Made by a program: the position numbers and the translations under genes. From Bifidobacteriaceae bacterium UBA2724 (GTDB lineage Bacteria; Actinomycetota; Actinomycetes; Actinomycetales; Bifidobacteriaceae), in NCBI GenBank assembly GCA_002353815.1, contig DEKK01000004.1:1-31179 (forward strand): a stretch of DNA of 31,179 bases, in the 5' to 3' direction. The notes below the pieces were generated by a model, which did not search any database, had not been told where the DNA came from, and saw nothing but the letters and a program-made list of their open reading frames with translations. Positions 1 through 9,536 of the stretch are shown here, piece after piece; within the stretch, counting starts at the first letter, position 1, and each line of letters begins with the position of its first letter.

Positions 1-117
1 AAACAAAGTCACTTGCAACGGCTTGCACGGCATGGGCGGAGGCGGGCGCAAGATGTCCGCGAAGCGCGACATCATGGCACCACAATCGCCGCAGGCATCA
101 CGATTGAAGGAGGAAAC

Positions 118-1752
118 ATGACAGACGACGCGAACACCGACCCCGCCACGATCGCTAACAACACCAACCCCGACAGCAATAGCACCAGCACAAACGCCCC
201 CACCAGCTCCACCAGCTCCACCAACACAAACACCACCCCCACACCCACCCCCGCCCCCGTCAACCCCGACGACATCTCGCGCTACTCGCTCGCCTTCGAA
301 TCCGACCGCGCCAACCGCGTCGCCGCCAACGCCGCGGTGAGCAGCGGCGTGCTCGCGGCCGCGACCAGCTACGAAGGCGTGCGCGACCTGCCGCGCGAAT
401 TCAACGTGGAGCTCAGGCAGGGCTCGATCACCAACCAGCGCCGCTCCGGCCGCTGCTGGATGTTCGCCTCGCTCAACACGCTGCGCTACGAGCTCATGCA
501 CCGGTGGAACCTCGACGACTTCGAGTTCTCCGAGAACTATCTGTTCTTCTGGGACAAGATCGAGAAGGCGAACGTCTATCTCGAAAACGTGCTGGCCACG
601 CTGGACGAGCCCACCGACAGCCGCACCTTCGAGATCATCAACGAAGGCCCCGTCGACGACGGCGGCTGGTGGCAGATGTTCGTCAACCTCGCCGACAAGT
701 ACGGCCTGGTGCCGATGGACGCGTATCCGGAATCCGCCAATTCCCGGGATTCCGACGCATTCGTGCAATACCTCAACACGGTGCTGCGCGGTTTCGCAGC
801 GCGTCTGCGCGAGGAACACCGCAAGGGCTCGGACCTGGCCCAGCTGCGCGACGAAAAGGACGCCGACATGGCCACCGTCTACCGCATGACGGCGATTGCA
901 CTGGGCGAGCCTCCGACGGCGTTCGAGTTCACCGCCCGCACCAAGGACGACGGCGATGACAAGGACTCAGATTCCAAGGACTCCAATGCTGAGGATTCCG
1001 GCGCCAAGGACTCCGATGCCTCGGATTCCAACACCTCGGACGACTCGGGCAAAGACAACGCGGAGAATGCCGCAAAGCCCAAGGACGGCACCGAGAACTA
1101 CAACGGCACCATCACCAGCAGGCAGATCCACGAGGACTCCATCACGCCTCTCGAATTCATGCGCACCTATGTGCCGGTGCGCCCCGACGACTTCGTGACG
1201 CTGTGCAACGCCCCCATGGAGCGCACGCCGTATTGGAAGCGCTACGCCATCAAGTGGAGCACCAACGTCGCAGGCACCGACCAGATGACGTTCGTCAACG
1301 TGCCGATGGGCACGCTGCGCGACGCGGCGGTGCGCCAGCTCAAGGCCGGCCACCCGCTGTGGTTCGCGTGCGACTGCATGCAGTTCGCACTGCGCGGCAA
1401 AGGCATCTTCGACCCCGCCACCGTGCGCGTCGACGAATTGTTCGGTGTCGACATGCCGTATGACAAGGGCGAGGCCATCGAGTACGGCGACGCGCCGTCC
1501 AACCATGCGATGACGCTCACCGGCGTGAACCTCGACGCCGACGGCAAGCCGAACCGCTGGAAGATCGAAAACAGCTGGGGCAAGGATTCCGGCGAGAACG
1601 GCTACTTCGTGGCGTCCGCCGAATGGTTCGACCGCTACGTGACCGAGCTCGTGGTGCGCACCGACATGCTGGACGACGCCACGCGCGCCGTGCTCGACAC
1701 GCCGGTGATCGACGTGGAGCCGTGGGAGCCGCTTACGCGTCCGTGCGAGTGA
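118..1752 (+). CDS. pepC: Aminopeptidase C (bleomycin hydrolase family, peptidase C1B)
   Basis: A 544-residue intracellular cysteine aminopeptidase that trims N-terminal residues from peptides; the family forms self-compartmentalised hexamers. The catalytic Cys113 lies in QRRSGRCWMFAS with the oxyanion Gln107 just before it. His463 (SNHAMTL) and Asn485 (KIENSWG) complete the papain-type triad. I chose the ATG at 118 because AAGGAGG sits four bases upstream; the reading frame runs open upstream to 13 without a better site. It is longer than the usual ~450 residues because of two low-complexity additions: a Thr/Asn/Ser/Pro-rich N-terminus (about residues 1-48) and an Asp/Ser/Lys-rich insert (about 275-328). 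Both are in frame and the core motifs are intact, so the enzyme is probably functional. It converges with the GH3 gene 70 bp downstream. Confidence 0.93.
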   Translation: MTDDANTDPATIANNTNPDSNSTSTNAPTSSTSSTNTNTTPTPTPAPVNPDDISRYSLAFESDRANRVAANAAVSSGVLAAATSYEGVRDLPREFNVELRQGSITNQRRSGRCWMFASLNTLRYELMHRWNLDDFEFSENYLFFWDKIEKANVYLENVLATLDEPTDSRTFEIINEGPVDDGGWWQMFVNLADKYGLVPMDAYPESANSRDSDAFVQYLNTVLRGFAARLREEHRKGSDLAQLRDEKDADMATVYRMTAIALGEPPTAFEFTARTKDDGDDKDSDSKDSNAEDSGAKDSDASDSNTSDDSGKDNAENAAKPKDGTENYNGTITSRQIHEDSITPLEFMRTYVPVRPDDFVTLCNAPMERTPYWKRYAIKWSTNVAGTDQMTFVNVPMGTLRDAAVRQLKAGHPLWFACDCMQFALRGKGIFDPATVRVDELFGVDMPYDKGEAIEYGDAPSNHAMTLTGVNLDADGKPNRWKIENSWGKDSGENGYFVASAEWFDRYVTELVVRTDMLDDATRAVLDTPVIDVEPWEPLTRPCE

Positions 1753-1822
1753 GCCGCGCGCCGGACACACAGCCGGAAACCGGACGCCCCGCCGGCAGCC
1801 GGACGCGCCGCCACCGCGCCGC

Positions 1823-4351
1823 TTACGCGTCCCTGCCCGAGAGCCGCGCGTATTCGGCGAGCATCCACTCGCCCATGTGCGATCCGATCTCGCCGAAGAT
1901 CATGGTCAGCGAGTTGATGGGTGCGGCACGCAGGAACATGAGCATCGTCGGATTCTCGGGCAGGGCCGGGAACTGGCCGGCCTCGCACCTGCGTCGCAGC
2001 GCGGCGACCACCTGCGCGCCCACCGGGTCGTCGCTCCATTCCTCGAAGGTGTTCCACCCGTCGAGCCGGGCGACGAGCCCGTCGCCGTCGAGGCGCACAG
2101 GAACGCTTGCCGCGATGCGGCGGCTGGATTCACCGACCTGGACGCGGTACTCCCCCGTCTCCAGGTGCCACGCGTGGTACCGCTCGGACCAGTAGGAGAA
2201 GGCGCGGGCGTCAAGGTCTATGACGACCTGCGCCTCGCCGCGGGCGGGCACGGCCACCTTCGCGAAGCCCTTGAGCTCGTGCACGGGACGCGCCACGGAG
2301 CAATCGGACGGCGGTGCCACATAGACCTGCACCACATCCGCACCGTCGCGGTCGGACAGGTTGCGCACGATGGCACTCACGCGCACGATGGGGGTGCCAT
2401 ACGATTGCGCAGCGCTGGCACCGTCGCCGACACCGGCATCGCCATCGTGGCTCACACCGGCGCCATTCACGCGCTCGACGCGGATATCCGATAGCTCGAA
2501 CCGCGAATAACCCAGGCCATAGCCGAACTCGTAGGCGACGGGCACGCCGGCCGTATCGTAATGCCGGTAACCCACGAACACGCCTTCGCCGTAGTCCACA
2601 TGGCCTTCCTCGCCGGTCCACCGGCCGCCGACAACCATGGTGGGATCGTCGGCGATGGCCATCGGGATGCTCTGCGCCAGGCGGCCCGAGGGGTTCACGT
2701 CGCCGAAGAGCACGTCGGCGATGGCCTCGCCGCCAGCCTGCCCGGGAAGCCATGTTTCGAGGATGGCGCGGGCGTCGTTGCGCCACGGCGCGACGGAGAC
2801 AACAGAACCGTTCGCCAGCACCACGACGGTGTTGGGATTGGCCTGCGCCACCGCGTGCAGAAGCTCGATTTGCCCGTCGGGAAGATCGATGGTGGTGCGG
2901 TCGAATCCCTCCGATTCCGCCGATTCGGGCAGACCGAGGAACAGCAGCGCCACGTCGGCGTTGCGCGCGACGGCCACTGCCTCGTCGCGCAGGCGCACGG
3001 CGGCATCCGCGTTCGCCGCTGCGGCGGCACCCGCGCCGTCCGCGCCCGCGTTCGTCGCAGCATCAACACCCGCGCCATCGTCGAGCGCGAAGCCCGGTGC
3101 AAAGACGGCCTCGATGCCACGCCCACGCAACGCGTCGAGGAAGCTCGAGACGCGCGTGGGGTTGATATGCGACGATCCGCCGCCCTGGTACCGCGGGATG
3201 CGCGCGAATTCGCCAATCACCGCCAGGCGCTGCGCACCGGGACGCGCATCGAGTGGCAGAAGGTCGCCGTCGTTCTTGAGCAGCACCATGGATTCGGCCG
3301 CGGCATGGCGCGCGATGGCGTGATGAATGGCGGAATCGTAGCGGTATCCGGCGCCGCTCGCCGCATGTCCGCGTCCCGCCTGCGTCGCTTGCCCCACATG
3401 CGCCACCTGCCCTCGCCCGGCCTGCGCCGCCCACGCCAGCGCGGGCTGCGCCAAATCCGCCAAGCGCAGCACTCCCCGCGCCATCGCGTCGAGCTGCGGG
3501 CGGGCCACGCGTCCGTCGCGCACTGCCTCGGCCACGCGCGAATCCGTCCCGCTCGGCGGCATCTCGAGGTTCAGCCCCGCGTTGACCGAGGCGACGCGGT
3601 CATGGCACGCGCCCCAGTCCGACATGACGATGCCGTCGAACCCCCACTCCCCGCGCAAAATGCTGGTGAGCAGCGCCTTGTTCTGTGCGCCGAACGCGCC
3701 GTTCACGCGGTTGTAGCAGCACATCACGGCCCACGGGTGGCAGCGGCGCACCACGTATTCGAAGGCGGGAAGGTAGATTTCGCGCAGCGCGCGCTCGCTC
3801 AGGCGCGCGTCGACGCGCAGGCGGTCGGTTTCCTGGCTGTTGACCGCGAAATGCTTGAGCGTGGCGCCCACGCCGCGCGTCTGGAGCCCGTCCACCAGCC
3901 CCGCCGCCTCGTGCCCGGCGAGGAACGGGTCCTCCGACCAGTATTCGAAGCAACGCCCGCCCAGCGGATTGCGCTTGATGTTGATGGCGGGCCCGAGCAC
4001 AAGCGAGACGCCCTCCTGCAGGCATTCCTCGGCCAGCGCGTCGCCCACGGTGCGCGCAAGCGCCGGGTCCCACGAGCTGGCGAGCGTGGCGGCCGGCGGG
4101 AAGCATGTGGCGGGAACGGCGCCGGTGCCATCGAGGTCCTTGCGCAGCCCATGCGGCCCGTCGCACATCGTGATGCCGGGGATGCCGAGGCGCGCGATGC
4201 CCTGCGTATGCCATGCGTCGCCGCCCGACGTCAGCGACGCCTCCTCATCCACGGTGAGCTGCGGCAGAAGGCTTTCATACGATCCGGCCGTTCCGTCCCG
4301 GCACAGCGATGCGCACGATTCTGCCGTCTGGGGATTTTCGGATGATGTCAT
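1823..4351 (-). CDS. Glycoside hydrolase family 3 (beta-glucosidase-like)
   Basis: An 842-residue GH3 enzyme that probably cleaves terminal beta-linked glucose (or a related sugar) from oligosaccharides or plant glycosides. The N-terminal barrel contains KHFAVNSQETDR and the nucleophile motif GIVMSDWG, with Asp245 as the likely nucleophile. The alpha/beta C-terminal domain carries ESEGFDRTTIDLP, a typical GH3 site for the acid/base Glu. A fibronectin-III-like domain ends the protein (from roughly residue 680). No signal peptide is visible, so it is probably cytoplasmic and acts on imported sugars. Two Ala/Gly-rich loops interrupt the fold near the barrel/C-domain junction and within the C-domain. 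AGGAGG lies 10 bases before the ATG at 4351; an in-frame ATG at 4357 is possible but too close to it. Substrate cannot be assigned from sequence alone. Confidence 0.9.
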   Translation of the reverse strand: MTSSENPQTAESCASLCRDGTAGSYESLLPQLTVDEEASLTSGGDAWHTQGIARLGIPGITMCDGPHGLRKDLDGTGAVPATCFPPAATLASSWDPALARTVGDALAEECLQEGVSLVLGPAINIKRNPLGGRCFEYWSEDPFLAGHEAAGLVDGLQTRGVGATLKHFAVNSQETDRLRVDARLSERALREIYLPAFEYVVRRCHPWAVMCCYNRVNGAFGAQNKALLTSILRGEWGFDGIVMSDWGACHDRVASVNAGLNLEMPPSGTDSRVAEAVRDGRVARPQLDAMARGVLRLADLAQPALAWAAQAGRGQVAHVGQATQAGRGHAASGAGYRYDSAIHHAIARHAAAESMVLLKNDGDLLPLDARPGAQRLAVIGEFARIPRYQGGGSSHINPTRVSSFLDALRGRGIEAVFAPGFALDDGAGVDAATNAGADGAGAAAAANADAAVRLRDEAVAVARNADVALLFLGLPESAESEGFDRTTIDLPDGQIELLHAVAQANPNTVVVLANGSVVSVAPWRNDARAILETWLPGQAGGEAIADVLFGDVNPSGRLAQSIPMAIADDPTMVVGGRWTGEEGHVDYGEGVFVGYRHYDTAGVPVAYEFGYGLGYSRFELSDIRVERVNGAGVSHDGDAGVGDGASAAQSYGTPIVRVSAIVRNLSDRDGADVVQVYVAPPSDCSVARPVHELKGFAKVAVPARGEAQVVIDLDARAFSYWSERYHAWHLETGEYRVQVGESSRRIAASVPVRLDGDGLVARLDGWNTFEEWSDDPVGAQVVAALRRRCEAGQFPALPENPTMLMFLRAAPINSLTMIFGEIGSHMGEWMLAEYARLSGRDA

Positions 4352-4398
4352 GGCCATGATTCCTCCTTGCCGTGGACGCGGCTCCGTCGCGGCTGAGC

Positions 4399-4422
4399 GC
4401 GGGGCACGGAGCGGAGCCCCGC
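4399..4422 (-). terminator. Possible terminator hairpin after the activase gene
   Basis: A 7-bp GC stem (4399-4405 with 4416-4422) with a 10-base loop sits just past the stop of the large activase gene and before the GH3 start. It has no T-tract, so this is a weak call. It would separate the two minus-strand genes into different transcripts. Confidence 0.3.
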
Positions 4423-4442
4423 CCTGATTGAGACCCTGTGCG

Positions 4443-7400
4443 CTAGGCGGCCTGCGTCTGGCGTTCCGCGGCATCGGCAGCCGCGCTCGCCTCGCTCAGA
4501 GCCTCGGCGGCGGAGCTTCCCTGCTCGACGACCTCGTGCACGATGCGCGCGGCCTGCGGGGTGTCCATGCCGGCGGCATGCATCTTCTTGGCCGCCGAGA
4601 TCATGAGCTTGATGCGGTTGAGCTGGTTGGCCTCGGACGACCCCGGGTCGTAGTCGATCGACACGATGTTGGCGTTCGGATACTGACGGCGGATCTCATG
4701 GAACATGCCGCGCCCGGTCACGTGGTTCGGCAAGCACGCGAACGGCTGCGCGCACACCACGTTCGGCGTGCCGGACTCGATGAGCTCGATGATCTCGCCG
4801 GTGAGCAGCCATCCCTCGCCCGCCTGCACGCCCAGCGACGTGACCTGCTGCGCCTTCTTGATGAGCTGCGGCAACGGCAAATCCGGCTCGAAGCGCTCCG
4901 AGGCGGCCAGCGCCTCGTTCATCGGCTTCTCGTATTTCTCGACGGCCCAGCGCAGGATTCCCTTGCTGACGGGGTTGCCGCCGGTGCCCAGGATGTGCTT
5001 GTTCCACCGGGTGGTGTAGAAGTTCTGCGTCATGAATTCCATCATGCCCGGCACCACGGCCTCGCATCCCTGGGATTCGATGACGTCGACCACGTGGTTG
5101 TTGGCATCCGGATGGTACTTGACGAGGATCTCGCCCACCACGCCCACGCGCGGCTTGCGCGGGATGTCGCGCAGCGGCAGCGTGTCGAAGCTCTTGACGA
5201 TGTCGTTGATGAGCTGCCTGTAGTGATACACGCCGTGGCCGAACCACTCGCGCCCGTGCCTGGTGTGCGCGTGATGCTCGATGGTCTCGCGGATCACGAC
5301 GTTCCACTTGCGGTGCAGCTCGTCGGCGGCGCCTTTGTCACGCTCGTACGGGCGCACGCGGTTGACGCACTTGAGCAGCAGGTCGCCGAGCACCAGCGCC
5401 TTGACGGCGCGGTGGACGAGCGGCAGCGTGATCTGGAACCCGGGGTTCGCCTCGATTCCCTGCGTCGACAGCGCGATAACCGGGATCTGCGGGTATCCGG
5501 CGTCCACCAGGGCCTTGCGGATGAGCCCGTAATAGTTCGTGGCGCGGCACATGCCGCCGGTCTGGGTGATGACCAGCGCCGTGTGGTCGGGGTCGTACTT
5601 GCCCGAGATGATGGCGTTGACGAGCTGCCCGATGACGATGAGGGACGGGTAGCAGGCGTCGTTGTTGACGTATTTGAGGCCGCATTCGATGTCTTCGCGC
5701 GACGCGGTGCGCTGGATCTCGGTCTTGTAGCCGCCGGAGCGGAACACGGATTCGAGCAGTTCGAAGTGGAACGGGCTCATCTGCGGGCCGATGATCGTGT
5801 AGTCCTTCTTCATCTCCTTGGTGAAGACGCGCTTATGTGCGTACTTCGACAGGCGCGAGGAGGTATGCACGGGGAGCCGGCCGTTCTCGTCGGTCTGCGT
5901 GTTCGTCTCGATGGCGGCGCGGGCCACGACGCTGTCGGTCGCCTCGGCCGCCTTCGCGGCGCGGGCATCGGCCTCCTGGCGGGTCACGATCTCGTCGCCG
6001 ATGCGCACTGTGCCGGTCTTGCGGAATCCGTCGGACGCGGAGGCCTTCGCGCAGACGCGCGGGGCGTGGAGCCTGGGCACGGCGGGGTCGTCGCCGGAGG
6101 CGAACACGTCCGCCGCGGCGTCGGCGGCCGCAGCCGCCTCGCGCTTCCTTTCGGCCTCGCGTTCCTCCACCGCCGCCTTGAGCGAGCGCAGGCGGATCTT
6201 CGCGGCGCCCAGGTTCGACACCTCGTCGATCTTGAGCACGGTGTACACGTCGTCCTTCTCGGCAAGGATCTCCTGCACCTGGTCGGTGGTGATGGCGTCG
6301 AGGCCGCAGCCGAACGAATTGAGCTGCACGAGCTCCAGGCCCGGATACTCCGAGACGAAGCGCGCCGCCGAATACAGGCGTGCGTGGTACGCCCACTGGT
6401 TGCGCACGCGAAGCGGTTCCTCCACCTCGCCGCGTCCGTCGAGCAGCACTTCCTGGCTCGTGGCGTGGCTCTTGCCAGTGGAATCCACGAGGCGCTGCGC
6501 CGGCGCCATGACGCCCGACACATACGGGTTGAACCCGTCGTCGACCTTGCGGAACCCTTCGGCGTCCCTTGCACCGGGGCGGACCTCGTCCGTGCCGATG
6601 AACGGCGTGAGGTTGAGCTTGCGTCCCGGTTCGAGCCACGACACGGAGTCCTCGGACAGCACCACCATGCCCAGCGTGTTGATGGCCTCGGGGATGCCGT
6701 GGTTGATCTCGGGGTCGACGTGGTACGGGCGGCCGGCGAGCACGATGCCGCGACGGTTGTGCTCCTTCATGTAAGCGAGCGCGCGCAGGCCCTCCTGCTG
6801 CACGTCGTGCTTGAAGATCTTGTCTTCGGCGTATGCGGCCTTCACGGCTTTCTCGGCCTCGTCGCGCGTCACGTTCGCCCAGGAGAACTCCTCGACGATG
6901 CGGTCGACCATGAGCTCGTGGTTCGACAGGTTGAAATACGGATGCATGAAGCGGATGCCCGGCTGGCGCAGCTCCTCCATGTTGGCCGCGATAACGCCCG
7001 GGTAGTTGGCCACGATCGGGCAGTTGAAGCGGTTGTCCATGCCCTGCACGTCGAGGTCCTCGAAGTGCACGCACGGATAGAAGATGGTCTTGTATCCCTT
7101 CTCGAGCAGGTCCTTGATGTGGCCGTGCGCGAGCTTGGCGGGATAGCAGATGTTCTCGGACGCGATCGAATCGATGCCCTTCTCGAACAGCTCGTGGCTG
7201 GAGCGCCCCGAGATGCCGACGCGGAATCCCAGGTTGGTGAGCAGCGTGAACCAGAACGGATAGTTCTCGTACATGTTGAGCACGCGCGGGATGCCGATCT
7301 CGCCGCGGGTCGCGGCCTTCTCGGTGAGGCGGCGGTACGCGAAGGCGCGGCGGTACTTGTAGTCATACAGGTTCGGCAGCGTGGACTTCTTCTTGGTGCG

Positions 7401-9536
7401 GTCGCCGCCGCGTTCGCAGCGGTTGCCGGTCACGTAGCGCGACCCGTCCTGGAACGTGGTGATGGTGAGCTTGCAGTGGTTCTGGCACAGCTTGCACTGG
7501 TCGCGGCTCGTGGTCATGCTCAGGTGGTCGAGCGCCTCGCCGCGCACGAGGGCGCTGCGCCCGCCGTCCTCGTAATGCATGCGGGCGGTGAGGGCCGCGC
7601 CGTACGCGCCCATGAGGCCGGCGATGTTCGGACGCTTCACTTTGCGGTCGGTGAGCAGTTCGAATGCGCGCAGCACGGCGTCGTTGAGGAACGTGCCGCC
7701 CTGCACCACGATGGTGTCGCCCAGGTCGCCGGCGTCGCGCAGCTTGATGACCTTGTAGAGCGCGTTGCGCACGACGGAATAGCACAGGCCGGCGGCGATG
7801 TCTTCGATCGTGGCGCCTTCCTTCTGCGCCTGCTTGACCGAGGAGTTCATGAACACCGTGCAACGCGAGCCCAGGTCGACGGGGTGCGTCGAGCTGAGCG
7901 CCGCCTGCGTGAATTCCTGGATCGACAGGCCCATGCTGGTGGCGAAGGTCTGCAGGAACGAGCCGCAGCCCGACGAACAGGCTTCGTTGACCGAGATGGA
8001 CTCGATGACGCCGTTGTTGATGGCGAGGTACTTCATGTCCTGGCCGCCGATGTCGATGACGGACGTGACGCCGGGGCTCACGAGCTCGGCGCCGCGGTAG
8101 TGCGCCATGGTCTCCACCACGCCTTCGTCCACATGCAGGCCGGCGGTGATGAGGCCCTCGCCGTAGCCCGTGGCGCAGGAGCGCGCGATGTAGGCGTCGT
8201 CGGGCAGCTCGGCCTCGATCCTCTTGACGATCTGCGCGGCGGCGAGCAGCGGACTGCCCTGGTTGGTGCCGTAGCTCGACCACACGATCTCGCGGTCGTC
8301 GTTGACGAGCGTGGCCTTGATGGTCGTGGAACCGGCGTCGATGCCGAGGAACAGCGGGCCGTGCGCGTCATCCATCGTGCGCTGCATGATGAGCTGGCGG
8401 TGATGGCGTTCGTCGAACTCGTCGCGTTCCTTGGCGTCCTTGAACAACGGACGCATGGTCTTGGTCGCCGTGTGCATGGAGTTGAGGTGGTCGAGCTGCT
8501 TGAGCAACTCATCGATGATGCGCGGGATCATCGGGTCGATGCGCTGCGAGGCATCGGCAGCGTCGCCGGCGGCCGGCGAGGGCTCGGTGACGTCGGCGAC
8601 GGATTCGTTCACCGATTCGTCGACGGACGACGGGGCCGATTCGTTCCGGGCGTCCATCTCGACCTCGTCGTCGCCCACGATGGCGGCGCCGTAGGCGACA
8701 TACAGGTGGGCGTTCTCGGGGGTGATGTAGTTGTCGACGCGCCCTTCGAGCGTGCGGCGGAACGCTTCGCGCAGCTCGCTCATGAAGAACAGCGGGCCGC
8801 CGAGGAACACCACGTTGCCTTTGACCGGGCGACCGCAGGCGAGACCGGCGATGGTCTGCGTCGAGACGGCCTGGAAGATCGATGCGGCGAGGTCGGGCTT
8901 GGCCGCGCCGTCGTTGATCAGCGGCTGCAGGTCGGACTTGGCGAACACACCGCAGCGCGACGCGATCGGATACAGCGTCTTGTAGTCCTTGGCCATCTCG
9001 TTGAGGCCCTGGGCGTCAGTGCCCAGCAGCGTCGACATCTGGTCGATGAACGCGCCGGTGCCGCCCGCGCACGAACCGTTCATACGCTGTTCGGGGGTGG
9101 GCTTGAGATAGGTGATCTTGGCATCCTCGCCGCCGAGCTCGATGATCACGTCGGCTTCCGGATACGCGTCGTTGATGGCGTTGGTCTCGGCGATGACCTC
9201 TTGCACGAACGGCACGCGCATGCCGTCGGCGAGGCCCAGGCCGCCCGATCCCGTGATGGCAAGGCGGACCGGTTCGTCGGCGAGGCCCTGGGACTTCAGC
9301 ACTTTGCGGATGTCTTTGAGCAGGCCTTCCGCCGTCGCACGCACATTGGCATGGTGGCGTCGGTAGTCAGAGAACAGCACACGACGATCGTCCTCCGTAA
9401 GCGGTCGCGCCGGAGCGACGGGCGCCTCGGCGTTCGTGTCAAGCACAACCGCCTTGACCGTCGTGGAGCCGACATCAAGGCCGATGCGGATGCGGGGCGA
9501 TGCAACGGCAGTGGAATTCTCATGGGAAAGCGTCAC
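4443..9536 (-). CDS. Giant acyl-CoA dehydratase activase-like protein (BadF/BadG/BcrA/BcrD family, DUF2229)
   Basis: A 1697-residue protein fusing two ASKHA ATPase modules with the activase-associated C-terminal region. The first ATPase has GLDVGSTT (about residues 19-26), GSCAGGTGAFID with Cys156, and SRCGVF with Cys195. In activators of 2-hydroxyacyl-CoA dehydratases these two cysteines bind a 4Fe-4S cluster at the dimer interface. The second ATPase (from about 395) repeats the pattern with GIDAGSTTIK, NEACSSGCGSF and SRCTVF. A Cys cluster (LCQNHC, GNRCERGG, about 680-705), a DUF2229-like region (NSFGCGLDA, about 1080) and a HgdB-like part (NDACYPSLIVIG, about 1290) follow. The start is GTG at 9536, seven bases after AGGAGG. 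Related fused proteins are widespread in anaerobes, but their substrate is unknown. No separate dehydratase subunits are in the window. Confidence 0.88.
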   Translation of the reverse strand: MTLSHENSTAVASPRIRIGLDVGSTTVKAVVLDTNAEAPVAPARPLTEDDRRVLFSDYRRHHANVRATAEGLLKDIRKVLKSQGLADEPVRLAITGSGGLGLADGMRVPFVQEVIAETNAINDAYPEADVIIELGGEDAKITYLKPTPEQRMNGSCAGGTGAFIDQMSTLLGTDAQGLNEMAKDYKTLYPIASRCGVFAKSDLQPLINDGAAKPDLAASIFQAVSTQTIAGLACGRPVKGNVVFLGGPLFFMSELREAFRRTLEGRVDNYITPENAHLYVAYGAAIVGDDEVEMDARNESAPSSVDESVNESVADVTEPSPAAGDAADASQRIDPMIPRIIDELLKQLDHLNSMHTATKTMRPLFKDAKERDEFDERHHRQLIMQRTMDDAHGPLFLGIDAGSTTIKATLVNDDREIVWSSYGTNQGSPLLAAAQIVKRIEAELPDDAYIARSCATGYGEGLITAGLHVDEGVVETMAHYRGAELVSPGVTSVIDIGGQDMKYLAINNGVIESISVNEACSSGCGSFLQTFATSMGLSIQEFTQAALSSTHPVDLGSRCTVFMNSSVKQAQKEGATIEDIAAGLCYSVVRNALYKVIKLRDAGDLGDTIVVQGGTFLNDAVLRAFELLTDRKVKRPNIAGLMGAYGAALTARMHYEDGGRSALVRGEALDHLSMTTSRDQCKLCQNHCKLTITTFQDGSRYVTGNRCERGGDRTKKKSTLPNLYDYKYRRAFAYRRLTEKAATRGEIGIPRVLNMYENYPFWFTLLTNLGFRVGISGRSSHELFEKGIDSIASENICYPAKLAHGHIKDLLEKGYKTIFYPCVHFEDLDVQGMDNRFNCPIVANYPGVIAANMEELRQPGIRFMHPYFNLSNHELMVDRIVEEFSWANVTRDEAEKAVKAAYAEDKIFKHDVQQEGLRALAYMKEHNRRGIVLAGRPYHVDPEINHGIPEAINTLGMVVLSEDSVSWLEPGRKLNLTPFIGTDEVRPGARDAEGFRKVDDGFNPYVSGVMAPAQRLVDSTGKSHATSQEVLLDGRGEVEEPLRVRNQWAYHARLYSAARFVSEYPGLELVQLNSFGCGLDAITTDQVQEILAEKDDVYTVLKIDEVSNLGAAKIRLRSLKAAVEEREAERKREAAAAADAAADVFASGDDPAVPRLHAPRVCAKASASDGFRKTGTVRIGDEIVTRQEADARAAKAAEATDSVVARAAIETNTQTDENGRLPVHTSSRLSKYAHKRVFTKEMKKDYTIIGPQMSPFHFELLESVFRSGGYKTEIQRTASREDIECGLKYVNNDACYPSLIVIGQLVNAIISGKYDPDHTALVITQTGGMCRATNYYGLIRKALVDAGYPQIPVIALSTQGIEANPGFQITLPLVHRAVKALVLGDLLLKCVNRVRPYERDKGAADELHRKWNVVIRETIEHHAHTRHGREWFGHGVYHYRQLINDIVKSFDTLPLRDIPRKPRVGVVGEILVKYHPDANNHVVDVIESQGCEAVVPGMMEFMTQNFYTTRWNKHILGTGGNPVSKGILRWAVEKYEKPMNEALAASERFEPDLPLPQLIKKAQQVTSLGVQAGEGWLLTGEIIELIESGTPNVVCAQPFACLPNHVTGRGMFHEIRRQYPNANIVSIDYDPGSSEANQLNRIKLMISAAKKMHAAGMDTPQAARIVHEVVEQGSSAAEALSEASAAADAAERQTQAA

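Noticed and set aside
2561..4345. A 594-codon plus-strand frame opposite the GH3 gene
   Set aside because: Antisense shadow of a clear GH3 enzyme with no coherent motifs.
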